Assembly: GCF_003265705.1 (NCBI RefSeq)
Contig: NW_020312902.1
Location: 12,073,093-12,137,092, forward strand
Direction: 5' to 3'
Length of the DNA: 64,000 nucleotides
Source of the DNA: Callorhinus ursinus
Taxonomy: Eukaryota; Chordata; Mammalia; Carnivora; Otariidae
Under the pieces are notes generated by a model. The model was not told the DNA's origin. It searched no databases and saw only the letters and a program-made list of their open reading frames with translations. Of this stretch, positions 36,151-46,275 are shown piece by piece (position 1 is the first letter of the stretch; each line of letters opens with the position of its first letter). The position numbers and the translations under genes were made by a program.

Positions 36151-36690
36151 TCTCTCAAGCAATTAAAACAACCCACAAATCTAGGAGTGGATTCTGATAT
36201 TAATTAGAGCTGTGGTCTATGCAGTTCATCAGTGAAAGTCTTCCAGAATATGACGCATTTGTTTTCCTGACAAACACTGGATTGAGAGGTTTGCATGTGC
36301 ACATGCTCAGTCACTTAGTAAGTATCTTGAAAGCCACAGTCTATTCTTCTAAAACCAAATAAAGCCTAAATAACCATCTCCTTTCTCTCACTGGGACTGC
36401 ACAATTATTGCTGCATTAAACTTGATTAGTTCAGACTTCATTAGCTTGATATTTGTTATAGTTCAGGCAGACTGGGCTGTAATACACCATTATTGCTTTT
36501 TTTTTTCCTTCAAGGATTTGTTGGAAGATGTACATAATAAAAGAAAGTTTGTAGGGGAACATTTTACCTTATAAACTGAACCCTCTTGAATAATAAATTA
36601 AGTTGATTACAACATTTCCCCCCACTTTTTGTTTGTTGTTGAAACTGACCCCCAAAAATGTCCTCCATGAAAACCTTAGTTTGCCATCTG
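36151..36690. other. repeat-free block with homeobox-like AT text
   Basis: No repeat recognised. The segment 36390-36500 ('gcattaaacttgattagttc', 'ttcattagcttgatatttg') has the texture of conserved non-coding DNA. A 14-base perfect palindrome, gcatgtgcacatgc, lies at 36293-36306. Confidence 0.35.
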
Positions 36691-36795
36691 AATGAGAGAC
36701 TAATGGCCTGTGTATTGAATTCAAAAGAACTAGGTCCCAATTCCAGGTCTGAAACTTGTCATATTCCTTAACCCCTTTAAGTCTCATAGCTCCCA
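36690..36795 (+). mobile_element. MIR SINE fragment, sense (weak)
   Basis: The text 'aactaggtcccaattccagg' followed by 'cttgtcatattccttaaccc' resembles the central part of MIR. Short and diverged. Confidence 0.4.
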
Positions 36796-36799
36796 AATT

Positions 36800-37262
36800 C
36801 TTTGACCCTCCTCCTATCAATTAGTGGGGACTATGTACCATCCCTTTGAATCTGGGTGGCTTGTGACTCTTCAACCAAAAGCAATGGCTCTGTCTGGCTC
36901 ACGAAGCTGGGTCATAAAAGATGATGCAGCTTCTGCGTTGGTGTCTGGAACACTTGCTCTTGGAGCCCTTAGCCACCAGGTAAGGAGTCTGCCAACACCA
37001 AGGTGACACGCTTTGAGGAAGACAAGCCCCTCAGCAGTCTTGGTTTGTAAGTCATTTTGGAGCCTGACGGAGAATGAAGGAGACCCCAGATCATTCTATC
37101 TTCCAATTCTCAAATTATCCAGCTTTTGAATCTTACCAGAAGAGATCCTGGATATCATGAAGCCATGAAAAGCCATTCCCATAAATAATAAAATATAAAA
37201 TGAATAATAAAATGGTTATAGTTGCAAGCCACTAAATATCAGAGTAGTGTGTTTAGCAACAA
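36800..37262 (+). mobile_element. MLT1-family MaLR LTR, sense (old)
   Basis: Contains 'ccctttgaatctgggtggct', 'tgtgactcttcaaccaaaag', 'gatgcagcttctgcgttggt', 'cttggagcccttagccacca' and 'aaaatggttatagttgcaag' then 'ccactaaatatcagagtagt'. The order fits an old MLT1-type LTR. Eroded and non-coding. Confidence 0.65.
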
Positions 37263-38450
37263 CAAGACTGTTCCATCATCTGTAGAATGGAAACACTAGT
37301 TATAAATGGGAGACCATTGTGTGAGGAGACTAAATGAAGTAATAAAATGCTAAAATGCCTGATCTGTAATAAGCAATATATTGTAGCTTTTAGTACCTTG
37401 TTCCTGACAATAATTCTTTAATTCTGATTTTTTTTTCATTATGGCTGGATTTTGTATTCCCCGTCTCTGCAGCACCCCATGCACCCAGTCTTACTGCCAC
37501 TCAAATAGAAACTATAGATTTAAGAATACCAAACCCAGACATTGTATAAAGCAGACGGTTAGTAACACTTAATGTTCACTCTTCAAGAAACTAAAATCCA
37601 AATGAGAAGCTACTATTAATTATTTGTGTATTTTCCCATATATCCAAATAAACATCAAATACCTACTCTGTTTAAGGACCTCTGATACACCCCATGATAA
37701 TCAGCCATGGGGAAATGTCTGCTTTGCCTCTGGCCCCAGCAAAACAGTTACTGCAGTTCCTGATTTAGTAGCACTCTACCCTTTCTAGCTAGGAGTTTGT
37801 TGTAGAACTTGCATCTTCTCAGATACGTGTGAGATGACAGTCCCCAAAACTCAAGGTTTTCTCACACTGAGAAACTAGATCCAAGTTTCCTCTAAGTTCA
37901 TTCTACTGTTTTGGTTTGTCAGTAAACAAGAAGTGGTAGAATTTGTGTGGCAGAGACTATGAAAGAACAGTGTGAGATTTAAATGTCTAGTGGATTGAAG
38001 TGATGTTTTTTAACCGAAACAATTCCTTTCAAAGCCACATCATTGGAGAAGGGCACCATTGCTGATGAGAACAACTGTGCATTGAGACCACTCTGTGTAG
38101 ACAAACTGGCCTGCACTTAAGCCTGAAAACAAGCACTGTGGTAAACAATTCTTTGCTCCAGGATCATAATTCAATTCTCTATTTGTTCCCTTTGAAGACA
38201 TTTATACTGGCTTTGTTAAATTACGCAGTAATTCTTCGATTATGTGGTGTCATCCTAATGGTTACGATCTTTTGCAGAACTCTTAATAGATTACAATGGG
38301 ATGGGAGTGCAGAGATGTACTGGAGACTCCAGGGAAGGTTAAATTCTGCAGCGATTTGTTGGCCAGGAGGCCTCTGTCTTCTTTCTGTAGACAGTAGCAG
38401 AGGTCGGAGAGCATGCTAGATCAGGGGCAGTGGTGATGTTTGGGGGCTGA
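37263..38450. other. unassigned sequence
   Basis: No gene or confident repeat recognised. A 93-codon plus ORF at 38138-38419 shows no domain. Confidence 0.4.
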
Positions 38451-38451
38451 T

Positions 38452-38625
38452 TAAATGACAGGCATTGTTACAGGCGCTCCATGTATATTTTCCCGGTTAA
38501 TCCTCATGATCACTCTGAAGGGCTGTTTACCTTTCATCATCCAGGAAGGGAAAGGAAGACATAAATAACTTGCTTACTGTCAAACAATTTGAGACCTTTT
38601 GAAGTGTGAGGATGTCTCTGTGTCC
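38452..38625 (-). mobile_element. MIR SINE, antisense
   Basis: Antisense MIR text: 'gacaggcattgttacaggcg', 'ctccatgtatattttcccgg', 'ttaatcctcatgatcactct' and 'ataacttgcttactgtcaaa'. Confidence 0.7.
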
Positions 38626-38749
38626 CAGGCGGAGTTGTTTAAGCCCATAAATCAAGTGGTTGAATACTGGTAGAATTCTACCATATTATTATTGAGTATT
38701 TATATGTGGTTTTAAACACTTTAAAAATAATTTTAAAAGGATGCACGGT

Positions 38750-39115
38750 CAATTAGAAAATTTAGAAAACAGTTGCTGATAAAAAGTAAAATGAACACCA
38801 CCTTTAGTCCTGCCACCTAGAAATAGCCATTAAGACACATTGATTCCTTGTGGTCCTTTTGCTATGACTTTTATTGACTCAAAGTCTCCCTCTTAAACTA
38901 GGAGTAATGCACACTTATTTGTGAAAGGGAGGAATTTATAAAGAAAAAAGTTAAAATCACCAATAATTCCACAATCCAAATATGTTAACATTTGAGGGAA
39001 TTTTTATACAAATGCATACATGTATGTATTCACAAGTGTGTATATAATTCACATATTTTGTAATTTTACATATCCTATATGTAATTTTATATCCTTATAA
39101 ATCCATTATTATTGT
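38750..39115 (-). mobile_element. possible ancient LINE 3' end, antisense
   Basis: The text 'cctttagtcctgccacctag' and 'aataattccacaatccaaat' followed by 'acatacatgtatgta'-type AT-rich sequence resembles antisense 3' ends of ancient LINEs. The family is uncertain. Confidence 0.35.
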
Positions 39116-39144
39116 CTTATTAGGGGAATCATCCATTTAAGTCA

Positions 39145-39220
39145 GAAAAAAGGGAGGAAGGTAGGGGAGAGAGAGGATATGGGGGGAAGGAGGGTTGGGG
39201 GAAGTGAGATGGAGAGAACC
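39145..39220. repeat. G/A-rich low-complexity tract
   Basis: Nearly pure purine run including 'gggaggaaggtaggggagag' and 'ggggggaaggagggttgggg'. The G-runs could form a quadruplex on this strand. Confidence 0.8.
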
Positions 39221-39345
39221 TAGCCATATTAGTCCTAGGATTTCTGGCTTTATCGGCTTTAATTACAAATGCAATCATTCATCTCCATCTATAATTTTTT
39301 TGTCTATTTAAGTCTTTGTGGAACGTCACTATCAAAGATTATCTC

Positions 39346-39427
39346 CACACTGGGAAGAAAATTTTTAAAAATTTTTTTATTGTTATGTTAATCACCATAC
39401 ATTACATCATTACACACTGGGAAGACA
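39346..39427 (-). mobile_element. 52-bp L1 3'-end micro-insertion, antisense
   Basis: About 52 bases (39361-39412) comprise only the A-rich tail and the last bases of a carnivoran L1 3' UTR, antisense ('attgttatgttaatcaccat'). Direct repeats 'cacactgggaagaaa' (39346-39360) and 'cacactgggaagaca' (39413-39427) flank it. An extremely 5'-truncated but otherwise classical L1 insertion. Confidence 0.9.
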
Positions 39428-39432
39428 TTTAT

Positions 39433-39647
39433 AAAACTGACTTAAGGGCACCTGGGTGGCTCAGTCGTTAAGCGTCTGCCTTCTGCTCAGGTCATGATCC
39501 CAGGGTCCCGGGATCAAGTCCCACATTGGTCTCCCTGCTCAGCGGGGGGCCTACTTCTCCCTCTCCCATGCCCTCTGCTTGCGTTCCCTCTCTCACTGTG
39601 TCTCTGTCAAGTAAATAAATAAAATCTTTAAAAAAAAACTGACTTAA
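39433..39647 (+). mobile_element. Can-SINE, sense
   Basis: Head 'gcacctgggtggctcagtcg', 'gtcatgatcccagggtcccg', 'ctccctgctcagcggggggc', CT-rich tract, tail 'aaataaataaaatctttaaa'. Identical 13-base target-site duplications 'aaaactgacttaa' lie at 39433-39445 and 39635-39647. Inserted only a few bases from the L1 micro-insertion. Confidence 0.95.
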
Positions 39648-39739
39648 AAGCCTTGTAATCATAGGACGATACATTCCCATATCACCATCCTCATCACCAT
39701 TATTGTCAACATCCTCACATAACCATTTGCCACTTGTTG

Positions 39740-39940
39740 AGGGACAGTTTTTCAGAATTTATCTGAGACATCCCATTTAATCCCTACCACCCTCTAAGGT
39801 AGGCATGATTTTAGAATTCACTTTGCAAATGAGAGATCTGAGATTCAGAACTGTTAAGGAAATTCCCCAAGTTCTCATAATTAGGAAATGGTGCTGGGTT
39901 TGGAGACTAGGGTTTGGGTTCCTTAGACCATGACTATAGT
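39740..39940 (-). mobile_element. MIR SINE, antisense
   Basis: Antisense MIR order: 'cccatttaatccctaccacc', 'ctaaggtaggcatgatttta' and 'tttgcaaatgagagatctga', then 'attccccaagttctcataat'. Confidence 0.7.
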
Positions 39941-39986
39941 CCTAGAAATCATACTCTACTGATCTTGCTGATCAAAAGTTGAGATT

Positions 39987-40068
39987 GTACGTTACAGAGA
40001 AATAGCTTTCCTCCAGAACATCCTTGTAACCCACAAGCAGTTCTAACATTATCCTCATCACTCAGCTT
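39987..40068. repeat. 82-bp duplicated unique segment, copy 1
   Basis: Matches 41816-41897 in the same orientation with three substitutions (about 96% identity). Contains 'gaaatagctttcctccagaa' and 'ccacaagcagttctaaca'. It does not look like a known transposon and has no poly(A) or clear target-site duplication. Confidence 0.92.
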
Positions 40069-40089
40069 ATTTGCTACATAGATTGACAG

Positions 40090-40240
40090 TAGCATCATAG
40101 ACCACAGAAACAGAAGCATCACATTTCAGAAATGGAAAGAGTCTTGGTTGAGAGCATAACGTTCTCATATTAAACATGAAGTAAACGGACAAATTGACTT
40201 GTCTAAGCTCACCTAGCAGGTACAGATTTATGCCACCTGA
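40090..40240 (-). mobile_element. MIR-like SINE, antisense (weak)
   Basis: The text 'catttcagaaatggaaagag' and 'aattgacttgtctaagctca' followed by 'cctagcaggtacagatttat' follows an antisense MIR-like order. Confidence 0.45.
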
Positions 40241-40309
40241 CCTGCCAGCCAGCACCAGTGTCCTTTAAACTAAAGCCGTAACATCGAGTGATTGGAAGGA
40301 TAGTGTTCT

Positions 40310-40405
40310 GAACTAAGAGCACTGAGGCTAATTTCCAGTCCAACTCTGTCATGAACTTGTCATACGACCTTAGTCAATTATGTAATGTTTCAAAATCTCA
40401 GTTTT
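40310..40405 (+). mobile_element. MIR SINE fragment, sense
   Basis: Text 'aagagcactgaggctaattt', 'ccagtccaactctgtcatga' and 'aatctcagttttgaaaa' fits the 5' half of MIR. Confidence 0.55.
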
Positions 40406-40479
40406 GAAAAAAAAAATTGTTTTTCTTTTCCTGGTGGAAAGAATAGGTGTTAGACTAAGTGATACCCAAAGGCAAAAGC

Positions 40480-40705
40480 TAAAAGTGCAGGCTTTAAAGC
40501 CTCAAAGGGGAGTTCAATTCCGCCAGTCACAGATCTTTTCTTGCGTAAATCACTTGACCTCACCAAAAAGTTTGTATATCTTATCCTTAAAATAGAAATA
40601 ATAATAGTCCTTGGGGATTGGGAGTTGATGTGAGGATAAAATGAAATAATCTAAATAAAATATCTAGCTCATCATCTGTGCTTGATAAATGATAATTATC
40701 TAAAG
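40480..40705 (+). mobile_element. MIR SINE, sense
   Basis: Sense MIR order: 'tgcaggctttaaagcctcaa', 'ttcaattccgccagtcacag', 'taaatcacttgacctcacca', 'aaatagaaataataatagtc', 'gatgtgaggataaaatgaaa' and 'catcatctgtgcttgataaa'. Nearly full length. Confidence 0.75.
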
Positions 40706-41815
40706 TCCCTCCAGGTTCTAAAATTAAGCATTGCAAATCAGGAAATACTTACTGAATATCTACCATATCCCCAAGGTCATCTACCAAAACTAACTCTGAA
40801 ATACATACTGCTTACAGAAACTCTTCAGTGCACTTCTCTGAATGTTAGGCCTTTAATTTGAGAATATAATTTTTAGTCCATGGTTTTGTATAATCAGAAA
40901 GAAAGAGAGAATGAGCACACATAGAAACCATTTAGTGTGTGACCTTCACAAGGTTAAATCCCTCAATGAAGTCTGTCCTAGCTCTTTTCCCTCCTTAGAA
41001 CTTCTACTTGAAACCTCTTCCTTGTGTTGTATCCAGATTTATGGATTACTTTATGTTTCTAGATCTTTTCTAATTCAACTCTTACTTTTCTCAAGGTAAA
41101 AAGAAAGCAGATATGCTATCGTCATGCTATTACCAAAGATGAGAATTGCAATGTGGTGCTCCTATCTGATGCTGTTATGACATTCTGCAGTTTGGATGCA
41201 TTTTATAATATGGTACTGCCTTCAAATAGTATTGTGCTGCTTTTCTCAATTACAGGAACTACTGGCATATGATGATGTATTGACCATAACAAATTATTGC
41301 TTTCAGCTTTGTCCACAAATAGTAAAAGAAAAAAAGAAACCATGCAGCAGCCATTTCTAAGTATATCCTTAAAGGACCAGTCAATTCATAAAGCCTTGAG
41401 TTTTCATCTTTCTTAGGTTATGAGTTTTCTCTCAAAATACTCCTTGGCGATTTAGACAAACTGGAAGAGTGGTAGGTACATGAGGTTATACTGCCTCTTT
41501 CCATAAGGTATACTTCTGCATATTAGACATTTATGAAGAGAAAGCCATTTACTTCTATCAAAGTGATTAATATGTTCACTAAACAAGGTTAAGGGACAGA
41601 AAGTTGACAGTGTAATAATATTTCCTCTTCCCAAGCACATTAAATGTCTTCTCTGACATATGATAACATAATCAAGAGATGGGACTGGGAGCTGCTTCTA
41701 CAGACTTAGGCTCTATCAGGTGGTGAGGAAGGAGACTGACTAGAGGGAGGCACTTACTTCGAGGAAATAAAGGGAGTCCAGACGCTCAGAAAGGGACCTC
41801 AGTAACTCATCAGTG
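40706..41815. other. unassigned sequence, possible L2 trace
   Basis: No gene recognised. Text near 40930-41095 ('aatgaagtctgtcctagctc') may be an eroded sense L2 end. The remainder is unassigned. Confidence 0.35.
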
Positions 41816-41897
41816 GTACCTTACAGAGAAATAGCTTTCCTCCAGAACATCCTTGTTACCCACAAGCAGTTCTAACAATATCCTCATCACTCAGCTT
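41816..41897. repeat. 82-bp duplicated unique segment, copy 2
   Basis: Partner of 39987-40068, separated by about 1.75 kb. The three differences are at the fifth base and at two internal A/T positions. The flanks beyond the 82 bases are unrelated. Confidence 0.92.
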
Positions 41898-43080
41898 GTC
41901 TTCTCCCCTGGTTATACCTGAACTGCTTCTATAGCAACTCAGAGTCCTAGTTTTATTTATTAGTGTTCACTCTGTACCAATTACTGTGCCATGCACCTTG
42001 TGAGCAGCCATGTCATCTTGACTTCAGATGCCCTAAGATGCAGCTTCTGATTGGGTTACATGCTCAATCTGCAATCCTGAATGCGCTTTTGGGCTGAGTT
42101 CCTATCCCAGGAGATTTCATAAGCTAATGTCCTGTCTATAGATGACTTCCTGCAGCTCAGGATATGAATCGGTACATGACTGCATAATTGTGTGACAAAA
42201 TATAAAATATTTCACCTTTTAGGTCAAGGATCCTCTTCAGCTGCTTCATTGCACAGGATCCACATAGCAAGTAGATATGTCAAAACTTCTTTCCATTTAG
42301 GGCAAAATGGAAAATGTAGCCACAATTACTGATAGTACTAGTGTTACTATTACTACAATTGCTAACAGTAGGGATTATGTCAGTCATTAGGTATAATCTT
42401 ACATTAGAACTTACATTAGAACCTTTCTTTTACATTAGAACCTTTCTCCTTTATGTAGATAGAACTTGCCGATGTACATTTATGTCACTTTTTTTTTTCA
42501 TTTATGTCACTTTTTATCTTTACAAGAAAATAGTGTTTTTTGTTCAACATCCAAGGGGATGTTGAGCAATCCAAGTTTATTCCTGCTTTATACATGTAAA
42601 TACAGAGGTGGGGACTCTAGGAACTACCCTGGTGGTTTACTGTAAGTAACCTGTCCTAATTTCAGGAGAGCAGAAGGCAGGAATCACTAAAACTGCATTT
42701 GAAGATAAAATATTTGTTGGAGTAAATAGTCCTCAAGCTTTTATTTTGCAATTTGTTCATTTTGGTTTAGCACAAAAATCTTTCTTTCTGAAAAGAATAT
42801 ATGAGTGTTTTTTAAATATGTAGAATTATTTTTCTTGTTTATTTCCTGAAAGCCTCTATTCCTTTGGATGTCAAATGTACCTAATTAGTATAAGTTGATG
42901 TGTGAATCTTATTCAGTTTCTTAAGACAAGAGGAAGAAAGTTTTAGTTGCATGAGATTTAGAATTGCAATTTATAAAGTACAGCTAAAAAATAAATCATC
43001 ATACATCTTAATTAAACTAGAAATTTATTTGCAGAATGATAGAATTGATTTTTTTTTAATACAACTATCTGTGTGACGTA
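41898..43080. other. unassigned sequence with small tandem repeats
   Basis: No gene or named transposon recognised. Includes an 18-base tandem unit 'ttacattagaacctttct' (42411-42428, 42430-42447), a repeated 'catttatgtcactttttt' at about 42478-42516, and a hairpin at 42540-42569. Confidence 0.45.
42540..42569. other. 13-bp stem inverted repeat
   Basis: The arms 'ttgttcaacatcc' (42540-42552) and 'ggatgttgagcaa' (42557-42569) pair with one G-T position around a 4-base loop. Function unknown. Confidence 0.8.
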
Positions 43081-43082
43081 AT

Positions 43083-43245
43083 GGAAAATATCTTGGATAT
43101 GAGTTAGGATATCTAGATGCTGGTTCAGACCGTGCCACTGGTTCTGTGATATTGGGCAAATTATTTAACATTTCATGTTTTTAAGTTCTTTATTGGCAAA
43201 ATAAGGTATTTTGATAATATGATTTCTGGTTTCTCCAAAAAGATT
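43083..43245 (+). mobile_element. MIR SINE, sense
   Basis: Sense MIR order: 'ggatatgagttaggatatct', 'gatgctggttcagaccgtgc', 'ctgtgatattgggcaaatta' and 'ttaagttctttattggcaaa'. Confidence 0.65.
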
Positions 43246-43512
43246 TGTGAACATATATATTCAGGTATATATATATAAAATATACAATTACTATAATTGG
43301 TTTTCATCTTTGAATTGGTTTTCCTCTCCTCTTATTACAAAAGTCATCACAGAAATGCTGTGAGAAACCATTAAAAATAATTGAATGCACTTAGATTCCT
43401 AATCAAGAATATTTAACTTATGATTGTATATATTCAGACATTCATAGGGATTTGGGGATACATTGAGCCCCAGATACATGTTAGTGTCTTTTGGTACTTC
43501 ATGTTTCTTTCC

Positions 43513-43658
43513 AGTGGGCCTTCTTTCTTTATTTTTTTTAAAAATTTTATTTTTAAGTAAACTCTACACCCAACGTGGGGCTCAAACTCACAACCCTGAG
43601 ATGAAGAATCACATGCTCCACTGACTGAGCCAGCCAGGTGCCCCAGTGTACCTTCTTT
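43513..43658 (-). mobile_element. short Can-SINE subtype, antisense
   Basis: 'aaattttatttttaagtaaa', 'ctctacacccaacgtggggc', 'tcaaactcacaaccctgaga' and 'gagccagccaggtgcccc'. Target-site duplications 'agtgggccttcttt' (43513-43526) and 'agtgtaccttcttt' (43645-43658) differ at two bases. Same subtype as 17975-18108, without the CT-rich tract. Confidence 0.92.
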
Positions 43659-43659
43659 A

Positions 43660-44462
43660 AACACTGGGTTTTTAATTGAATTTTGAAATGAAGATACTCT
43701 TCAGTCCACTACATCAAGAAATAAAAATCTCCCCTACAAATCCTATCCCAAGCTCATGTAGGACATTTCTACCCTCATTCCACAGCTTCCCCTGCACCCG
43801 CACAGCTCACAAATGTGTACAAGTCTTTGTAGCAAAATTGAATGCTGAAGATCAGTTCTCACAGGGCAAAGTTTCAAACATTTTGCATCCAGAAGGAAAA
43901 AAATGAAAACTTTAGCAATTGCTGTGATTCCTTAGGGGTGACTATGACAGCTGTCTTAACATCTGGGAAGTCATGTCTCTTGTCAACTCAGCAAAAGAGC
44001 TATAGACTGCTGAACGTATCAGAAAGTGTTCATGAGCCAACTGTCTCACAACTTCTACAAGACAAATTGATCTAACAGCTTTGCTTCTCTGAATAGTTTA
44101 TAACCGTAAGCCGTCAGCAGGTTGAATGTAAGACCTGGGAATGTTTCCAGATCTCCATTTTTCTGAAGTCTCTGCAAGGATCTCAGATTGGGAATGCTTT
44201 AGGGAATGAAAGATGGTACTAGATAATTGTATTAGTGATCTGGAAAAAAAAGTTACAAAATCTCAATTGGATTTTTTGGAAGCTGATTGCAATATTATAT
44301 GGCAGGGGAAGGGAAAGGAACTCTTACAAGGTTTTATTGAAAAAAATTATGAACTAGAAAGCAACAGCATACATATATTTAACTACTGGCAAGAGCAATA
44401 TGAATGTTTTTGCCCCATTTCCATCAGGATGTATTTTCAACAAATGTCTAAATGAATCTTCT
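43660..44462. other. unassigned sequence
   Basis: No gene or named repeat recognised. Several short ORFs at 43676-44455 overlap in different frames and show no domain. Confidence 0.4.
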
Positions 44463-45072
44463 AGACTATCATTCATTCAATTATTCATGCCTTACACATA
44501 TTTATTGAGCAGCCATTATATCAACCATCTACTCTATGTCAAACCAGGTCAACTGCTGAAATACACATTATCACTCTTCCCCTCATAAGACCTGGTGGGA
44601 AGATCATTATTTACCAATGAATTCTAGGCAAAATGAACCATATGCGCAAAAGTCTTGAAGCAAAAGGAACGTGATGAGTTGAAAGAAAGAATAGTGGTGA
44701 TGAAGTGGACAGGCAAAATCAAGCTAAGACTTTTCAAGCCACGTTAATGTTAGATTTTATCCTAAACATAGTCAGAAGCTTTGGAATGTTTAAACAGGAG
44801 AGAGAAAAGGATATAATTAAATTTTCATTAATCACAGATCATTCTGGTAACTGAATGGAGAACTGGACAGGGGCTTGTGGAACAAGGTGGATAACTGGCT
44901 TCAGGGATATAAGTTAGGAAGCTGTTGCTGTGGTCAAGAAAGGAGATGATGCTAGTGATGTGAGCCAGTATGGGGATAAAGAGGAGTGACAGATTTGAAT
45001 GACTGAGGAAGTAGAATTTATGGGACTTGTCTATGCATTTGGGTTATTGTGCATAAGGAGTGATCTAAATTA
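44463..45072 (-). mobile_element. L2 LINE 3' region, antisense
   Basis: Antisense L2 order: 'cacatatttattgagcagcc', 'aagtcttgaagcaaaaggaa', 'agattttatcctaaacatag', 'acagatcattctggtaactg', 'taggaagctgttgctgtggt' and 'gaaaggagatgatgctagtg'. Non-coding and heavily diverged. Confidence 0.75.
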
Positions 45073-45302
45073 TTTTTCACATCTGGAATAACTTTAAAGC
45101 AATATTTTTACTGTATGTTAGCACAAATGGCTACAAAGCGTTACTTATTTCTTTGACACCTGCTTCCATATTTATATGGAATAGTACTATGAAATATCAT
45201 TTAATATCTGGCCCTTTCTGAAGTTTGAATTAAAGCTGATGATTTCAACATGATAAAATTGCCTTTAAAGGATATTTACTATGAACTACCTCTTATTTCT
45301 AT

Positions 45303-45530
45303 ATAGTAGAAGTTGGTAAACTTTGGCCCATGGGTCAAATTCAGCTCATGGCCTGTTTTTGTAAATAAAGTTTTATTAAAACACAAATACACCCCTTTCC
45401 ATATTATCCATAGCTGCTTCTGAACTATAACAGTGGCATTGAATAGTTACAATGGAGACTGTATGGCCCACAATGTCTAAAATGTTTACTATTTGGCCAT
45501 TTATAGAATGTTTGCCAATTCCTGCTCTAT
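45303..45530 (+). mobile_element. hAT-like MER element, near-complete
   Basis: Begins 'ttggtaaactttggcccatg', continues 'atggcctgtttttgtaaata' and 'aagttttattaaaacacaaa', then 'tgtatggcccacaatgtcta' and 'gtttgccaattcctg'. Both ends resemble the terminal 'GGTCGGCAAAC' inverted repeats of a common placental non-autonomous hAT transposon. A second copy is at 35930-36150. Confidence 0.75.
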
Positions 45531-46075
45531 TAGGACATGAATAGATCTCTTTACTAAGTTGATTAGAACACTTCTTATAGGGTATCTTGCAGCATAGACT
45601 ATGAATCACATTGTGGAATTATGAATTTTTTTTTAATGTTCATCACAATTCTCATTGCTTTAAAGGATTTAAAGTGATGTTTTTGCCATTGACAATAGTT
45701 GCTACAAAGGGAAGAAGAATTACATTAGCTCGACCAAGTTTTAAAAGTACAATTCCCTTCAAATATCTCAAGAAGTAGGTAATTTGTATAGAATTTGATA
45801 TTACTTTTGGATGCCAAATTCTGTGAAGAGGTCCATCTATCTCACATTTAAGGATTCAAAGACTGTCTTAAATGTGGCAAATTGAAATGTTCAGATACAT
45901 AAGTTAAATCAAATGATTGTTTACAGATGTTCTGCTTGTGGAACAGTGAATATGGTTAAATAATGTACAGGCTTCTTTGTCCCACACCCATCTAGCCAAG
46001 ATTGAATTATATACTTTTTTATATATCGATAGCAGCTAAGTCTTTCTGATACTACCAAGATACCACATAGGAAAA
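45531..46075. other. unassigned sequence
   Basis: No gene or named repeat recognised. Confidence 0.4.
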
Positions 46076-46076
46076 A

Positions 46077-46275
46077 ATAGAGATTTTTAAAAGTTTTTAT
46101 TTAAATTCCAAGTAGTTAACATACAGTGTAATTAGTTTCAGGTATACATAAAATTTAGTGGGTCAGCGTTCCCATACAACACCTGGTGCTCATCATAACA
46201 AGTGCCCTCCTTAATCCGCATTACCTATTTAATCCATTCCCCCACCCACCTCCCCTCTGGTAATATAGAGGTTTT
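46077..46275 (-). mobile_element. short L1 3' UTR insertion, antisense
   Basis: 'tccaagtagttaacatacag', 'tgtaattagtttcaggtata', 'cctggtgctcatcataacaa' and 'ccccacccacctcccctctg' are antisense L1 3' UTR of an older carnivoran type. Flanking direct repeats 'atagagattttt' (46077-46088) and 'atagaggttttt' (46264-46275) indicate a 175-base 5'-truncated insertion. Confidence 0.88.

Noticed and set aside
36293..36306. 14-base palindrome gcatgtgcacatgc as a protein-binding operator.
   Set aside because: Noted as a sequence feature only; alternating purine-pyrimidine palindromes of this size occur by chance and no partner site is seen.
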